DNA from: Actinomycetospora lutea
GTDB lineage: Bacteria; Actinomycetota; Actinomycetes; Mycobacteriales; Pseudonocardiaceae
DNA: 64,000 bases
Assembly (NCBI RefSeq): GCF_028737205.1
Contig: NZ_JAQZAL010000010.1
Coordinates: forward strand, 62,001-126,000
Direction of reading: 5' to 3'
Shown: positions 1 to 7,330 of the stretch, one piece after another
How the letters are laid out: the number at the start of each line of letters is the position of its first letter
Position numbering within the stretch: the stretch's first letter is position 1
The notes under the pieces: generated by a model
Database searches by the model: none
Told to the model about the DNA's origin: nothing
What the model saw: only the letters and a program-made list of their open reading frames with translations
Translations under genes and position numbers: made by a program

Positions 1-595
1 CGAGCATCACCACCGGGTCGAGCCCGAACTCCTCGCCGACGAGCACCGCCTCGGAGCTCGCGACCAGGTGTGCGGCCGACATGAGGTTGTTCAGCGCCTT
101 GAGCGCGTGCCCGGCGCCGACCGGCCCGACGTGGCGCGGCCGCCCCATCGCGGCGAGCAGGGGCTCCAGCTCGCCCACGACCTCCTCGGGGCCCCCGACC
201 ATGATCGCGAGCGTGCCGGCCCGGGCGCCCGAGACACCGCCGGAGACCGGCGCGTCGACCAGCACGCGGCCGGTCTCGGCGAGCTGTGCCGCCAGCGCGC
301 GGGTGCGCAGCGGCTCCGACGAGCTCATGTCGACGACCACCCGTGCGGCGTCGAGCTCGGCCACCACCGCCTCGACGACGTCGGAATTCGGCAGGCAGAG
401 CAGCACCGCCTCGGCGCCGGTGGCCGTCTCCCCCGCCGACCCCACGACCGTCGCGCCGGGCACCGCCGCGGCGAACGCATCACGGGCGTCGGGCGACGCG
501 TCGTACGCCCGGACCGTGACCCCGGCGTCGACCAGCCGCGACGCCATCGGCGTGCCCATGTGCCCGAGGCCGACGAACCCCACGGTGCGCGTCAC
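1..595 (-). CDS. Beta-hydroxyacid dehydrogenase (3-hydroxyisobutyrate dehydrogenase family), C-terminus cut by window edge
   Basis: This is an NAD(P)-dependent oxidation of a beta-hydroxy acid to the semialdehyde or keto acid, judged by family. The visible N-terminal ~198 residues start MTRTVGFVGLGHMGTPMASR, with the Rossmann GxGxxG motif. They also carry the family substrate-binding stretch DAPVSGGVSGARAGT and the catalytic-lysine region GPVGAGHALKALNN. The C-terminal helical domain lies beyond base 1. The start is GTG at 595, which overlaps the upstream stop as GTGA, so translation is probably coupled. It is the last visible gene of a minus-strand catabolic operon that holds a second member of the same family. 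The exact substrate cannot be read from the sequence; tartronate semialdehyde reductase-like activity is also possible. Confidence 0.9.
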   Translation of the reverse strand, partial: MTRTVGFVGLGHMGTPMASRLVDAGVTVRAYDASPDARDAFAAAVPGATVVGSAGETATGAEAVLLCLPNSDVVEAVVAELDAARVVVDMSSSEPLRTRALAAQLAETGRVLVDAPVSGGVSGARAGTLAIMVGGPEEVVGELEPLLAAMGRPRHVGPVGAGHALKALNNLMSAAHLVASSEAVLVGEEFGLDPVVML

Positions 596-1041
596 AGCCG
601 CCCCTCCTCGGCCAGCACCTTCTCGGCGACCCGGAACGCCTCCAGCCCCGCCGGCGCGCCGCAGTAGACGGCCGCCTGGAGCAACGCCTCCTGGATCTCC
701 CCGGTCGTGCACCCGGTGCTCAGCGCGCCCCGCACGTGCACGGCGAGCTCGTGCGAGCGGCCGAGCGCCGTGAGCATCACGAGGTTCAGCAGGCTGCGCG
801 TGCGCCGGTCGAGACCCGGCCGGTCCCAGACCTCGCCCCAACAGGCGCGGGTCACCCACTCCTGCATGGGCCGCGAGAACTCGCTGACGTCGGCCATCGA
901 GCGCTCGACGTGGGCCTCGCCGACGACCTCCTTGCGGACCGCGAGACCGCGCTCGAAGCGGGGATCGCTCCCGTTGCCGTCCCGATGGTCCAGCTCCCCC
1001 CTCGGCGTGCCCCCCTGATCGCTTCGTGTCCCGCCGCTCAT
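592..1041 (-). CDS. Carboxymuconolactone decarboxylase family protein (PcaC-like)
   Basis: A 149-residue protein of the CMD/AhpD-like family. Residues from about 30 match the PcaC pattern: a conserved RKEVVGEAHVERS stretch, SRPMQEWVTRACWGEVWDRP, then RTRSLLNLVMLTALGR and a C-terminal EIQEALLQAAVYCGAPAG. PcaC removes CO2 from 4-carboxymuconolactone in the protocatechuate branch of beta-ketoadipate metabolism. Members outside pca operons often have other, unknown substrates. No pcaB, pcaG or pcaH is nearby, so true PcaC function is unproven. The ATG at 1041 overlaps the cupin stop (ATGA) and was preferred to a start 180 bases upstream, because the extra residues are low-complexity and lie inside the cupin gene. 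The first ~30 residues are a charged extension unlike typical PcaC. Confidence 0.85.
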   Translation of the reverse strand: MSGGTRSDQGGTPRGELDHRDGNGSDPRFERGLAVRKEVVGEAHVERSMADVSEFSRPMQEWVTRACWGEVWDRPGLDRRTRSLLNLVMLTALGRSHELAVHVRGALSTGCTTGEIQEALLQAAVYCGAPAGLEAFRVAEKVLAEEGRL

Positions 1042-1427
1042 CGCCCGGCCTGCCCGTACTCGTCGGTGGACACCTCGTGCAGCCAGGTCGTCGTGCCCAG
1101 CGAGACGGCGAGGTGGGTCATGATCGAACCGGGGCCGGCGCCGTGCCAGTGCTGCTCGCCCGGCGGCACCCAGACGACGTCGCCGGCCGTCAGCGGCTGC
1201 GGCGCCTCGCCGTGCGTGCACACCCAGCCCGTGCCGGCGGTGACGTGCAGGATCTGGCCGCCCTCGTGGTGGTGCCAGAACGTGCGCGCGCCCGGGGTGA
1301 ACGTCACCGAGTTGATCGTGGTGCCGTCGGTGGTGGGCAGGACGGGGTCGCCCCAGACCGTGCCGGTGAAGGTGGCGCTGCGGGCTTCGGTCGTCGCGCC
1401 CTCGGCGCGGCCGTGGACGATCTTCAC
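1038..1427 (-). CDS. Cupin-domain protein, mandelonitrile lyase-like type
   Basis: A 129-residue single-domain cupin. Motif 1 is seen in TPGARTFWHHHEGGQILHV (metal-binding histidines) and motif 2 in AGDVVWVPPGEQHWHGAGPG. The pattern resembles small Mn-dependent cupins related to bacterial (R)-hydroxynitrile lyases, which often sit beside CMD-family genes. That resemblance is from memory of the family, not a search. The start is GTG at 1427, overlapping the previous stop by four bases. Within the operon it lies between the second dehydrogenase and the CMD-like gene, so it probably isomerises, lyses or hydrolyses an intermediate of the same pathway. The substrate is unknown. Confidence 0.85.
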   Translation of the reverse strand: MKIVHGRAEGATTEARSATFTGTVWGDPVLPTTDGTTINSVTFTPGARTFWHHHEGGQILHVTAGTGWVCTHGEAPQPLTAGDVVWVPPGEQHWHGAGPGSIMTHLAVSLGTTTWLHEVSTDEYGQAGR

Positions 1428-2314
1428 GAGGCCTCCTCGCTGGTGGACGGCTGCTGGATGCGGACGCCGCCGGCGAGGTCGCCGAGGGCGTCCACGACGC
1501 GGTTGGAGATGAGGTCGCCGTAGCCGAGGTGGGCGGCCATCCCGAACGAGGCGACCGGTCCGGCGGCGTTGAGCGAGGGCACGCCGAGGCGGGCGAGCAG
1601 CTCGGTGTAGAGCGTGACGTCCTTGGTCATGAGACGGCTGGTCAGCCCGCCCTCGAGGTAGTCGCCCTCGACGATGCGCGGGAAGCGGTTGCTCGACGCG
1701 AACGACTGCCCGCTGCCGCCGTTGATCGCCGCGAGCAGGGTGCGCAGGTCCAGCCCGGCGCGCTGCCCCGCGACCATGACCTCGGCGGTCGCGGCGAGCG
1801 TGACCGCGTTGAGGAAGTTGTTGAGCAGCTTCGCCGTGTGCCCGGCACCGACCGGCCCGAGGTGGTGCACGGTCGCGGCCAGCGGCGCGAGCACCGGGCG
1901 GACCGCGTCCAGGGCCGCGGCGTCCCCGCCCGCCATGATCACGAGCGTGCCCTTCTCGGCCGCCGCCGCGCCGCCGGAGATGCCGGCGTCCAGCACCGTG
2001 ACGCCCTGCGCCGCGGCCTCGCCGGCGAGCGCGACGGTCGACTCCGGGGACGCCGTCGAGAGGTCGACGACGGTCGTGCCGGCGCTCGCCGCGGGCACGA
2101 GCTCGCGCACCACCGGCTCGACGACCGTGGAGTCGGGCAGCGAGAGCAGCACGGTGGAGCACCGCCCCGCCACCTCCACGGGTCCCGCGACCGCCTCGAC
2201 GCCGGGGCACTGCGCCACCGGGTCGTAGCCGACGACCTCCCACCCGGCGTCGACGAGCCGGCGCGCCATGCGCCCGCCCATGTTGCCCAGCCCGATCATG
2301 CCGACCGGCGTCAT
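1424..2314 (-). CDS. Beta-hydroxyacid dehydrogenase (3-hydroxyisobutyrate dehydrogenase family)
   Basis: A 296-residue, full-length member of the family. It has an N-terminal Rossmann fold with GLGNMGGR, the substrate loop DAGISGGAAAAEKGTL near residue 115, and the catalytic lysine in GPVGAGHTAKLLNN near residue 155. The all-helical C-terminal domain is complete. It is paralogous to the gene at 1-595 but clearly divergent, so the operon probably oxidises two related hydroxy acids or uses two cofactors. The ATG at 2314 overlaps the preceding gene's stop by four bases. NAD(P) dependence is expected from the family; the substrate is not deducible. Confidence 0.92.
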   Translation of the reverse strand: MTPVGMIGLGNMGGRMARRLVDAGWEVVGYDPVAQCPGVEAVAGPVEVAGRCSTVLLSLPDSTVVEPVVRELVPAASAGTTVVDLSTASPESTVALAGEAAAQGVTVLDAGISGGAAAAEKGTLVIMAGGDAAALDAVRPVLAPLAATVHHLGPVGAGHTAKLLNNFLNAVTLAATAEVMVAGQRAGLDLRTLLAAINGGSGQSFASSNRFPRIVEGDYLEGGLTSRLMTKDVTLYTELLARLGVPSLNAAGPVASFGMAAHLGYGDLISNRVVDALGDLAGGVRIQQPSTSEEAS

Positions 2315-3117
2315 CGCGGGCTCCCCTCCACGTCGAGCCGGATCACGAGATCGTCGATGCCGGTGCCCTCCAGGCGCCCGGGGAAGCGGCGGCCGACGTC
2401 GACGTCGTGCCCGGCGACCAGCACCCGGCCGGGCGCCTCGGTGAGGTCGCGCAGCGTGTCGAACCCGGCGTACATCGCCTCGAGGTCGGCGACGACGAAG
2501 AACGGCCGGTCCTGCGTCAGCTCGTCGTAGAAGTGCAGCGCGTCGGCCGCGAGCACGACCTCGCCGCCCGGCACGTCGACCCGGCCGATGAGCTGACCGG
2601 GCGTGTGCCCGCCGACCTCGGCCAGCGAGAACCCGTCGCCCACCCCGCAGAGCCCGGAGAACGTCGTCACCCGGCCCTCGGCGTCGGCGCGGGCGAGGGT
2701 GGCGATCTCGTCGGCCTCGGTGGAGTGCGCGAACTGCACCCGCCCGGCGTGCGGCCCGGTCCAGAAGTCGAGCTCCCGGGCCGTCATGACGATCTCGGCG
2801 GCGGGGAAGTGCGCCAGGTTGCCGATGTGGTCGTAGTGCGCGTGGCTGACCACCAGCCGGTCGACGCCCGCGGGGTCGACACCGAGCGCCCGCAGCGCGT
2901 CGACCGGGTCGACGAGCACCTCCCGGCCGCGCCGCCGCCCGACCTCCGGGTCGAAGCCGCAGTCGACGACCGTCGTGCGCCCGTCGCCGCGCACGATCCA
3001 GAAGAAGTAGTCCATCCGGAACCAGGCGTCCGGCTCGCCGTAGACGTGCCAGTTCAGGTACGACTCGCCGCGGGTGGTGACGCGGGTGCCGTAGCGGACG
3101 GCGAGCACCTCGTTCAT
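2311..3117 (-). CDS. Metallo-beta-lactamase-fold hydrolase (AHL lactonase-like)
   Basis: A 268-residue cytoplasmic dizinc hydrolase. The zinc signature SHAHYDHIGN (HxHxDH) is near residue 92, a second histidine sits in GGHTPGQL, the bridging aspartate in LAADALHFYD, and the last histidine in VAGHDVDV. This order matches the N-acyl-homoserine-lactonase branch, whose members hydrolyse lactones. In this operon a lactone intermediate of the hydroxy-acid pathway is at least as likely a substrate as a quorum-sensing signal. The ATG at 3117 overlaps the upstream alpha/beta hydrolase stop by four bases. Confidence 0.9.
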   Translation of the reverse strand: MNEVLAVRYGTRVTTRGESYLNWHVYGEPDAWFRMDYFFWIVRGDGRTTVVDCGFDPEVGRRRGREVLVDPVDALRALGVDPAGVDRLVVSHAHYDHIGNLAHFPAAEIVMTARELDFWTGPHAGRVQFAHSTEADEIATLARADAEGRVTTFSGLCGVGDGFSLAEVGGHTPGQLIGRVDVPGGEVVLAADALHFYDELTQDRPFFVVADLEAMYAGFDTLRDLTEAPGRVLVAGHDVDVGRRFPGRLEGTGIDDLVIRLDVEGSPR

Positions 3118-4325
3118 CGCAGCTTCTCCAACACCGGCAGCAGGTACTCGAGGAGCCCGTGGGGGTCCTCGGCCATCGGGAAGTGGCCGCGGCCGGTCAT
3201 CACGACGAGCTCGCCGCCCAGCTGCTCGGCGGCGCGGCGGCTCATCTCGGTGGTGGCGGAGTAGTCGTACTCGCCACTGAAGACGGTCAGCGGGCAGGTC
3301 GCGCGGCCGAGCTGGGCGGCGATCGGCGGGAAGTCGATCGAGTAGAACGCCGTGTCGCCCTGGTAGACGCCGGGGCCGTTGCTCGCGTAGCCCCAGAGGG
3401 TCTGCGCGCGCGGGCCCTCCGGGCTGGCGGGGGCGATCAGCCCGCCGACCCAGCTGGGCAGGAAGCCGGAGTGGTCGACGTCGGCGCGGTGGGTCCACTC
3501 GACGAAGCGCCCGGGGCTGCCGAGCCCGCCCTCGAGCGCGCAGACACCGCGGAACCGCTCGCCGTGCTCGGCAGCGAGGTAGAGCGCGATCGCCCCGCCC
3601 ATCGAGCACCCGAGCAGGACCGGGCGGTCGAGCTCGAGGGCGTCGGCGACCGCGAGCACCGTCGCGGCGTAGGTCGCGGTGTCGAGGGTGTAGCGGCGGT
3701 GCGCCCAGTCGTCGGGCGGGTCGGAGCGCCCGTGCCAGGGCATGTCGAACGCGATCACCTGGTGGTGGTCGGTGACGCGGTGATCCTCCAGCAGCCCGCG
3801 GAACTGGCGTGAGTCGGCGCCTGCGGTGTGCAGGCAGAGCAGCGGCGGCCCCTCGCCCGCGGTCTCGACGAAGATCCTGCGGCCGTCCTCGAGATGGAGG
3901 TAGCGGCCCACGCTCGGCCCGAACCCCGGCGGCGGCGGCGTCGGGTCGGGGCGGCGCCGGCGCGAGCCGGGGCGCAGGGCCTCGAGGAACCGGTCGACCG
4001 CCGGGGCCGCGCGGGCCCAGACCTCGCGCCGGCCGGTGATGCGCTCGCTGCCCCGCGTCGCGACGAGGGCCTGCGCCGACGTGGCGCCGCGTGGGGGCGG
4101 GTCGGCGCAGAAGTCGGCCCACTCCTCGTCGGACACGGCGAACCCGACGTCCCAGGTGGCGTTGATGCCCGGCGCACCCTCGTGGCGCAGGGAGCCGTCG
4201 ACCACGCGGAGGAGGTGGCGCTCGGACCCGATCTCCAGCAGCAGGCTCCAGTCCGGGCCGGGTGGGAGCCCGGCGAGCAGGTCGTCGGTCAGCGAGTCAG
4301 TGATGCGTTGCGAGTCCAGCCCCAT
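3114..4325 (-). CDS. Alpha/beta hydrolase with an N-terminal SCP2-like region
   Basis: A 403-residue protein. Residues ~150-403 are an alpha/beta hydrolase: oxyanion strand PPLLCLHTAGADSRQF, nucleophile elbow GCSMGG, acid-residue region FSGEYDYS and catalytic histidine in GRGHFPMAEDP. The first ~120 residues (ITDSLTDDLLAGLPPGPDWS onward) look like an SCP2/sterol-carrier-type module, although this assignment is weaker. It is the first gene of the minus-strand operon, so the pathway may begin with hydrolysis of an ester, lactone or C-C bond of a bulky lipophilic substrate. An MFS transporter is transcribed divergently from the next ~95 bases. Confidence 0.88.
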   Translation of the reverse strand: MGLDSQRITDSLTDDLLAGLPPGPDWSLLLEIGSERHLLRVVDGSLRHEGAPGINATWDVGFAVSDEEWADFCADPPPRGATSAQALVATRGSERITGRREVWARAAPAVDRFLEALRPGSRRRRPDPTPPPPGFGPSVGRYLHLEDGRRIFVETAGEGPPLLCLHTAGADSRQFRGLLEDHRVTDHHQVIAFDMPWHGRSDPPDDWAHRRYTLDTATYAATVLAVADALELDRPVLLGCSMGGAIALYLAAEHGERFRGVCALEGGLGSPGRFVEWTHRADVDHSGFLPSWVGGLIAPASPEGPRAQTLWGYASNGPGVYQGDTAFYSIDFPPIAAQLGRATCPLTVFSGEYDYSATTEMSRRAAEQLGGELVVMTGRGHFPMAEDPHGLLEYLLPVLEKLR

Positions 4326-4389
4326 CGCGCCTCCTCGTCGAGCCCCCGGGTGGTTGACGTCCGGGTACGGCCGACCCTACGTTGCCGAT

Positions 4390-4406
4390 TGTCTGACAGC
4401 CAGACA
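4390..4406. promoter_or_regulatory. Inverted repeat TGTCTG-N5-CAGACA, candidate operator
   Basis: A perfect 6-base inverted repeat with a 5-base spacer lies in the divergent region between the hydrolase operon and the MFS gene. It sits 15 bases upstream of the MFS start codon and just upstream of the ribosome site. A possible -35 (TTGACG) is at 4354. GntR- or IclR-type repressors commonly use sites of this form, but no regulator gene of that kind is adjacent. Confidence 0.45.
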
Positions 4407-4421
4407 TGAGGAGTGGTCTCG

Positions 4422-5783
4422 ATGGCGAGTCACGAGCAGGCCGGGTCGGTGACCACCGCGGCGCCGGAGACCCCGGAGCGCGCGGCCAAGCGGAAGTCGG
4501 CGACCCGCGGGGCGTTCTTCGCCGAGTTCGTCGACATGTTCGACATCTACCTGCCGACCGTGGTCCTGACGCCGGCGCTGCTCTACTTCCAGCCCGCCCG
4601 GCTCGACCCGGGCACGGCGGCGATCTTCACCTCGCTGGTGTTCGTCACGACGCTCGTCGGGCGCCCGATCGGCGCGGCGGTGTTCGGGGCGCTCGCCGAC
4701 CGCGTCGGCAGGCGGCGCAGCACGATCATCTCGGTGACCGGGTTCGGCGTGATCACGCTGCTCATCGCCCTGGTGCCGGGCTACACGACGATCGGGATCG
4801 CGTCGTACTGGCTGCTCATCCTGCTGCGCTTCCTCGACGGCATCTGTCTCGGCGGCGGCTACACCGGCGCGCTGCCCCTGGCCATGGAGTACTCGACGAA
4901 GAGCCGCCGCGGGCTGCTCGGCGGGATCATCCTGTCGGCGTTCCCGCTGGCCTACATCGCCATCACCCTCGTCGCCCTGGCCGGCTTCGCGCTCTTCCCG
5001 CTGGCCGGGCCCGACTCGCCGTACGCGGTGTGGGGCTGGCGCGTCCCGTTCGTGCTCGGCGCACTGCTGGCGTTCGTCCTGGCCGCCTACTACGTCCGCA
5101 GCGTGTCGGAGTCGGAGATCTGGGAGGCCGCCGAGGCCGCGAAGTCCGAGGGCACCTCGCAGGGCGGGGCCGGGCGCCCGCTGCTCGCCGTGCTGCGCAG
5201 CCCGACGTTCCTGCAGGTCTTCGCGATGATGACCGGGTTCTGGCTGACCCAGAACCTCGTCACGCTCTTCCTGCCGACGACCGTGCTGCGCAACCTCGTC
5301 GGCCTCACCAACACCCAGCTGACGGTGACGCTGCTGCTGGCCTACGTCTGCCTGGTCGGCAGCTACATCGGCGCCGGCGTGCTGGGCCAGCGCATCGGGC
5401 GGCGGCGGTTCTTCGTGATCGGCGGGCTGCTCATCGCCACCGTCGGCGTCGCGCTGATGGCCGTCCTGGTCAACGCGAAGGGCCTGCCGCTCGGGCTGAT
5501 CATCCTCGTGGTCTGCCTGTTCTCGGTGGTGGTCACGGCGCCGTGGGGCGTCGTCCTGCCCTACATCACCGAGCGGTTCCGCACCGACGTGCGCGCCTCC
5601 GGCTTCGGGCTCGGGTTCAGCGTCTCGGTCGTGATCCCGTCGTTCTACGCGTTCTACCTCGAGGGCCTCGGCGCGTTCATGCCCTACGCGACGGCCGTGC
5701 TCGTCCTGCTCGCCTTCGGCGGCCTGCTCGGGGCCGGCGGCGCCGCCGCCGGCCCGGAGACCAAGGACGTCGACTTCGAGTGA
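4422..5783 (+). CDS. MFS transporter (metabolite:H+ symporter type)
   Basis: A 453-residue inner-membrane transporter with about twelve hydrophobic segments. The MFS signature between helices 2 and 3 is seen in GALADRVGRRRSTII, and a matching loop in the second half reads GQRIGRRRFF. FFAEFVDMFDIYLP near the N-terminus fits the sugar/aromatic-acid:H+ symporter branch. The ATG at 4422 was chosen over a GTG nine bases upstream because GAGGAG (4408-4413) lies eight bases before it. It probably imports the compound degraded by the divergent operon. It ends one base before the convergent SDR gene. Confidence 0.9.
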   Translation: MASHEQAGSVTTAAPETPERAAKRKSATRGAFFAEFVDMFDIYLPTVVLTPALLYFQPARLDPGTAAIFTSLVFVTTLVGRPIGAAVFGALADRVGRRRSTIISVTGFGVITLLIALVPGYTTIGIASYWLLILLRFLDGICLGGGYTGALPLAMEYSTKSRRGLLGGIILSAFPLAYIAITLVALAGFALFPLAGPDSPYAVWGWRVPFVLGALLAFVLAAYYVRSVSESEIWEAAEAAKSEGTSQGGAGRPLLAVLRSPTFLQVFAMMTGFWLTQNLVTLFLPTTVLRNLVGLTNTQLTVTLLLAYVCLVGSYIGAGVLGQRIGRRRFFVIGGLLIATVGVALMAVLVNAKGLPLGLIILVVCLFSVVVTAPWGVVLPYITERFRTDVRASGFGLGFSVSVVIPSFYAFYLEGLGAFMPYATAVLVLLAFGGLLGAGGAAAGPETKDVDFE

Positions 5784-5784
5784 C

Positions 5785-6681
5785 TCAGGCGTCCCGGTAG
5801 GCGCCGGCCGTGATGTCCGCGAGCAGACCGGGGCCGGTCGGCGTCCAGTCGACGACCGCGCGGGTGTGCTCGCTCGACGCCGCGAGGTCCATGGCGAAGA
5901 ACCCGCCGATGAACCCGAAGTGCTCCACCGCGTCCTCGGGCGCCACCGAGGTGACAGGCACACCCAGCGCGTCGCCGATCGCCTGCGCGATCTCGCGGCT
6001 GGGCACCGCCTCCTCGGCGACCGCGTGCAGCCGCGTCCCGGGCCGGGCCTGCTCGAGCCCCAGCCGGACGAGCCGGGCGGCGTCGGACACGTGTACCGCC
6101 GACCAGCACGTCGTGCCGTCGCCGACGTACGCGGACACGCCGTGGCGCCGGGCGGCGGCGGTGATCAGGGCGATGAAACCGTGGTCGCCGTGGCCGTGGG
6201 TGGTCGGCGCGAACCGCGCGCTGACGGCGCGCACGCCGCGGTCGACGTAGCCGAGCGCGAGGTTCTCCGCCCCGCCGCGCGGGGAGCCGGGCCCGATCGC
6301 CGGGGACGGGTCCGCCTCCGTCCCGGGCCTGCCCACGGCGAGGCCGGCCACGCCCGACGCCATGACCAGCGGCTTCCCGGAGCCGACGAGCGCCTCGGCC
6401 AGCGCCTCGACCGACGCCCGCTCCGCCCGGTTCGACTCCGCCGGGTTCCCCCAGTCGTGCTTGTTCGCGAGGTGGACGACGCCCTCGGCGTCGGCGGCAC
6501 CCCGGCGCAGCGCGTCGAGGTCGTCGAGGTCGCCGCGCAGGACCGCGACGCCCTTGGTGTCGAGGGCGGACGCCGACCCGTCGGACCGGGCGAGGCCGAC
6601 CACCTCGTGGCCGGCGGCGAGCAGCTCGTCGACGGTGGCGGAGCCGATCCAGCCGCTGGCTCCGGTGACGAACACACGCAT
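5785..6681 (-). CDS. NAD-dependent epimerase/dehydratase-type SDR
   Basis: An atypical (extended) short-chain dehydrogenase of 298 residues beginning MRVFVTGASGWIGSATVDEL, with the TGxxGxxG nucleotide motif. The usual YxxxK catalytic pair is not apparent; the region where it is expected reads SPRGGAENLALGYVDRG. The protein may therefore be an atypical oxidoreductase or an NAD(P)-sensing protein. The ATG at 6681 was chosen because GAGGAGG precedes it at normal spacing; an in-frame ATG at 6720 lies inside the operator. It is divergent from a TetR gene, whose product probably represses it. Confidence 0.85.
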   Translation of the reverse strand: MRVFVTGASGWIGSATVDELLAAGHEVVGLARSDGSASALDTKGVAVLRGDLDDLDALRRGAADAEGVVHLANKHDWGNPAESNRAERASVEALAEALVGSGKPLVMASGVAGLAVGRPGTEADPSPAIGPGSPRGGAENLALGYVDRGVRAVSARFAPTTHGHGDHGFIALITAAARRHGVSAYVGDGTTCWSAVHVSDAARLVRLGLEQARPGTRLHAVAEEAVPSREIAQAIGDALGVPVTSVAPEDAVEHFGFIGGFFAMDLAASSEHTRAVVDWTPTGPGLLADITAGAYRDA

Positions 6682-6703
6682 CGCGCGTGCCTCCTCTACG
6701 CTC

Positions 6704-6752
6704 ATGTCAGGTACTGACATCAGCGTACGCCGTGATGTCAGCCGCTGTCATC
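6704..6752. promoter_or_regulatory. Two palindromic TetR-type operators
   Basis: Site 1 (6704-6720) is ATGTCAG-GTA-CTGACAT, a perfect 7-3-7 inverted repeat. Site 2 (6734-6752) is GATGTCAGC-C-GCTGTCATC, a 9-1-9 repeat with one mismatch. They share the ATGTCAG half-site and their centres are 31 bases apart, about three helical turns. They lie between the divergent SDR and TetR starts. This is the classic layout for a TetR protein controlling itself and its neighbour. Confidence 0.75.
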
Positions 6753-6766
6753 AGTACGCTGTGGCC

Positions 6767-7330
6767 ATGGTCCGCTGGCAGCCCGGGGCGCGCGAGCGCC
6801 TGCAGGCCGCCGCCCTCGAGCGGTTCGCCGCGGAGGGCTTCGACGGCACCACCGTCGCGGAGATCGCCGCCACCGCGGGCCTCACCGAGCGGACGTTCTT
6901 CCGGCACTTCGCCGACAAGCGCGAGGTCCTCTTCGCCGGTCAGGACGAGTTCGAGCGCCTGTTCGTCGCCGGGATCGAGGACGCTCCCGACGCCGACCCG
7001 ATGACCGTCGTCGCGACCGCCCTCGAGGGCGCGACCGCGTTCTTCCCCGAGGACCGGCGGTCCTGGTCGCGCGCGCGGCAGGGTGTCATCGACGCGGACC
7101 CGGGCCTGCAGGAGCGCGAGCTGCTCAAGCTCTCGGGGCTCGCCGTCGCGATGACCGACGCCCTGTGCCGCCGCGGCGCCGACCCGATCGCGGCGGCCCT
7201 CGCCGCCGAGAGCGGCGTCGCGGTGTTCAAGGTCGGGTTCGCGACGTGGATCGCCGAGGGCGAGCAGCGTCCGCTCGCCGCGATCCTGCGCGCGGTGCTG
7301 GGCGAGCTGCGGTCACTGCTCGCTTCCTGA
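6767..7330 (+). CDS. TetR/AcrR family transcriptional regulator
   Basis: A 187-residue repressor-type protein. The N-terminal helix-turn-helix is typical: RERLQAAALERFAAEGFDGT, then TVAEIAATAGLTERTFFRHFADKRE. The C-terminal ligand domain is not conserved enough to suggest an effector. The ATG at 6767 gives the usual short N-terminus before the first helix. It is transcribed away from the SDR gene, with two matching palindromes between them, which implies auto-regulation and control of the SDR. Its 3' end overlaps the convergent kinase gene by 18 bases. Confidence 0.92.
   Translation: MVRWQPGARERLQAAALERFAAEGFDGTTVAEIAATAGLTERTFFRHFADKREVLFAGQDEFERLFVAGIEDAPDADPMTVVATALEGATAFFPEDRRSWSRARQGVIDADPGLQERELLKLSGLAVAMTDALCRRGADPIAAALAAESGVAVFKVGFATWIAEGEQRPLAAILRAVLGELRSLLAS

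Noticed and set aside
4377-5963. A 528-codon minus-strand open frame opposite the MFS gene
   Set aside because: The product is low-complexity (Arg, Asp, Gln, His) and covers a complete transporter gene and parts of the SDR gene; it is a shadow.
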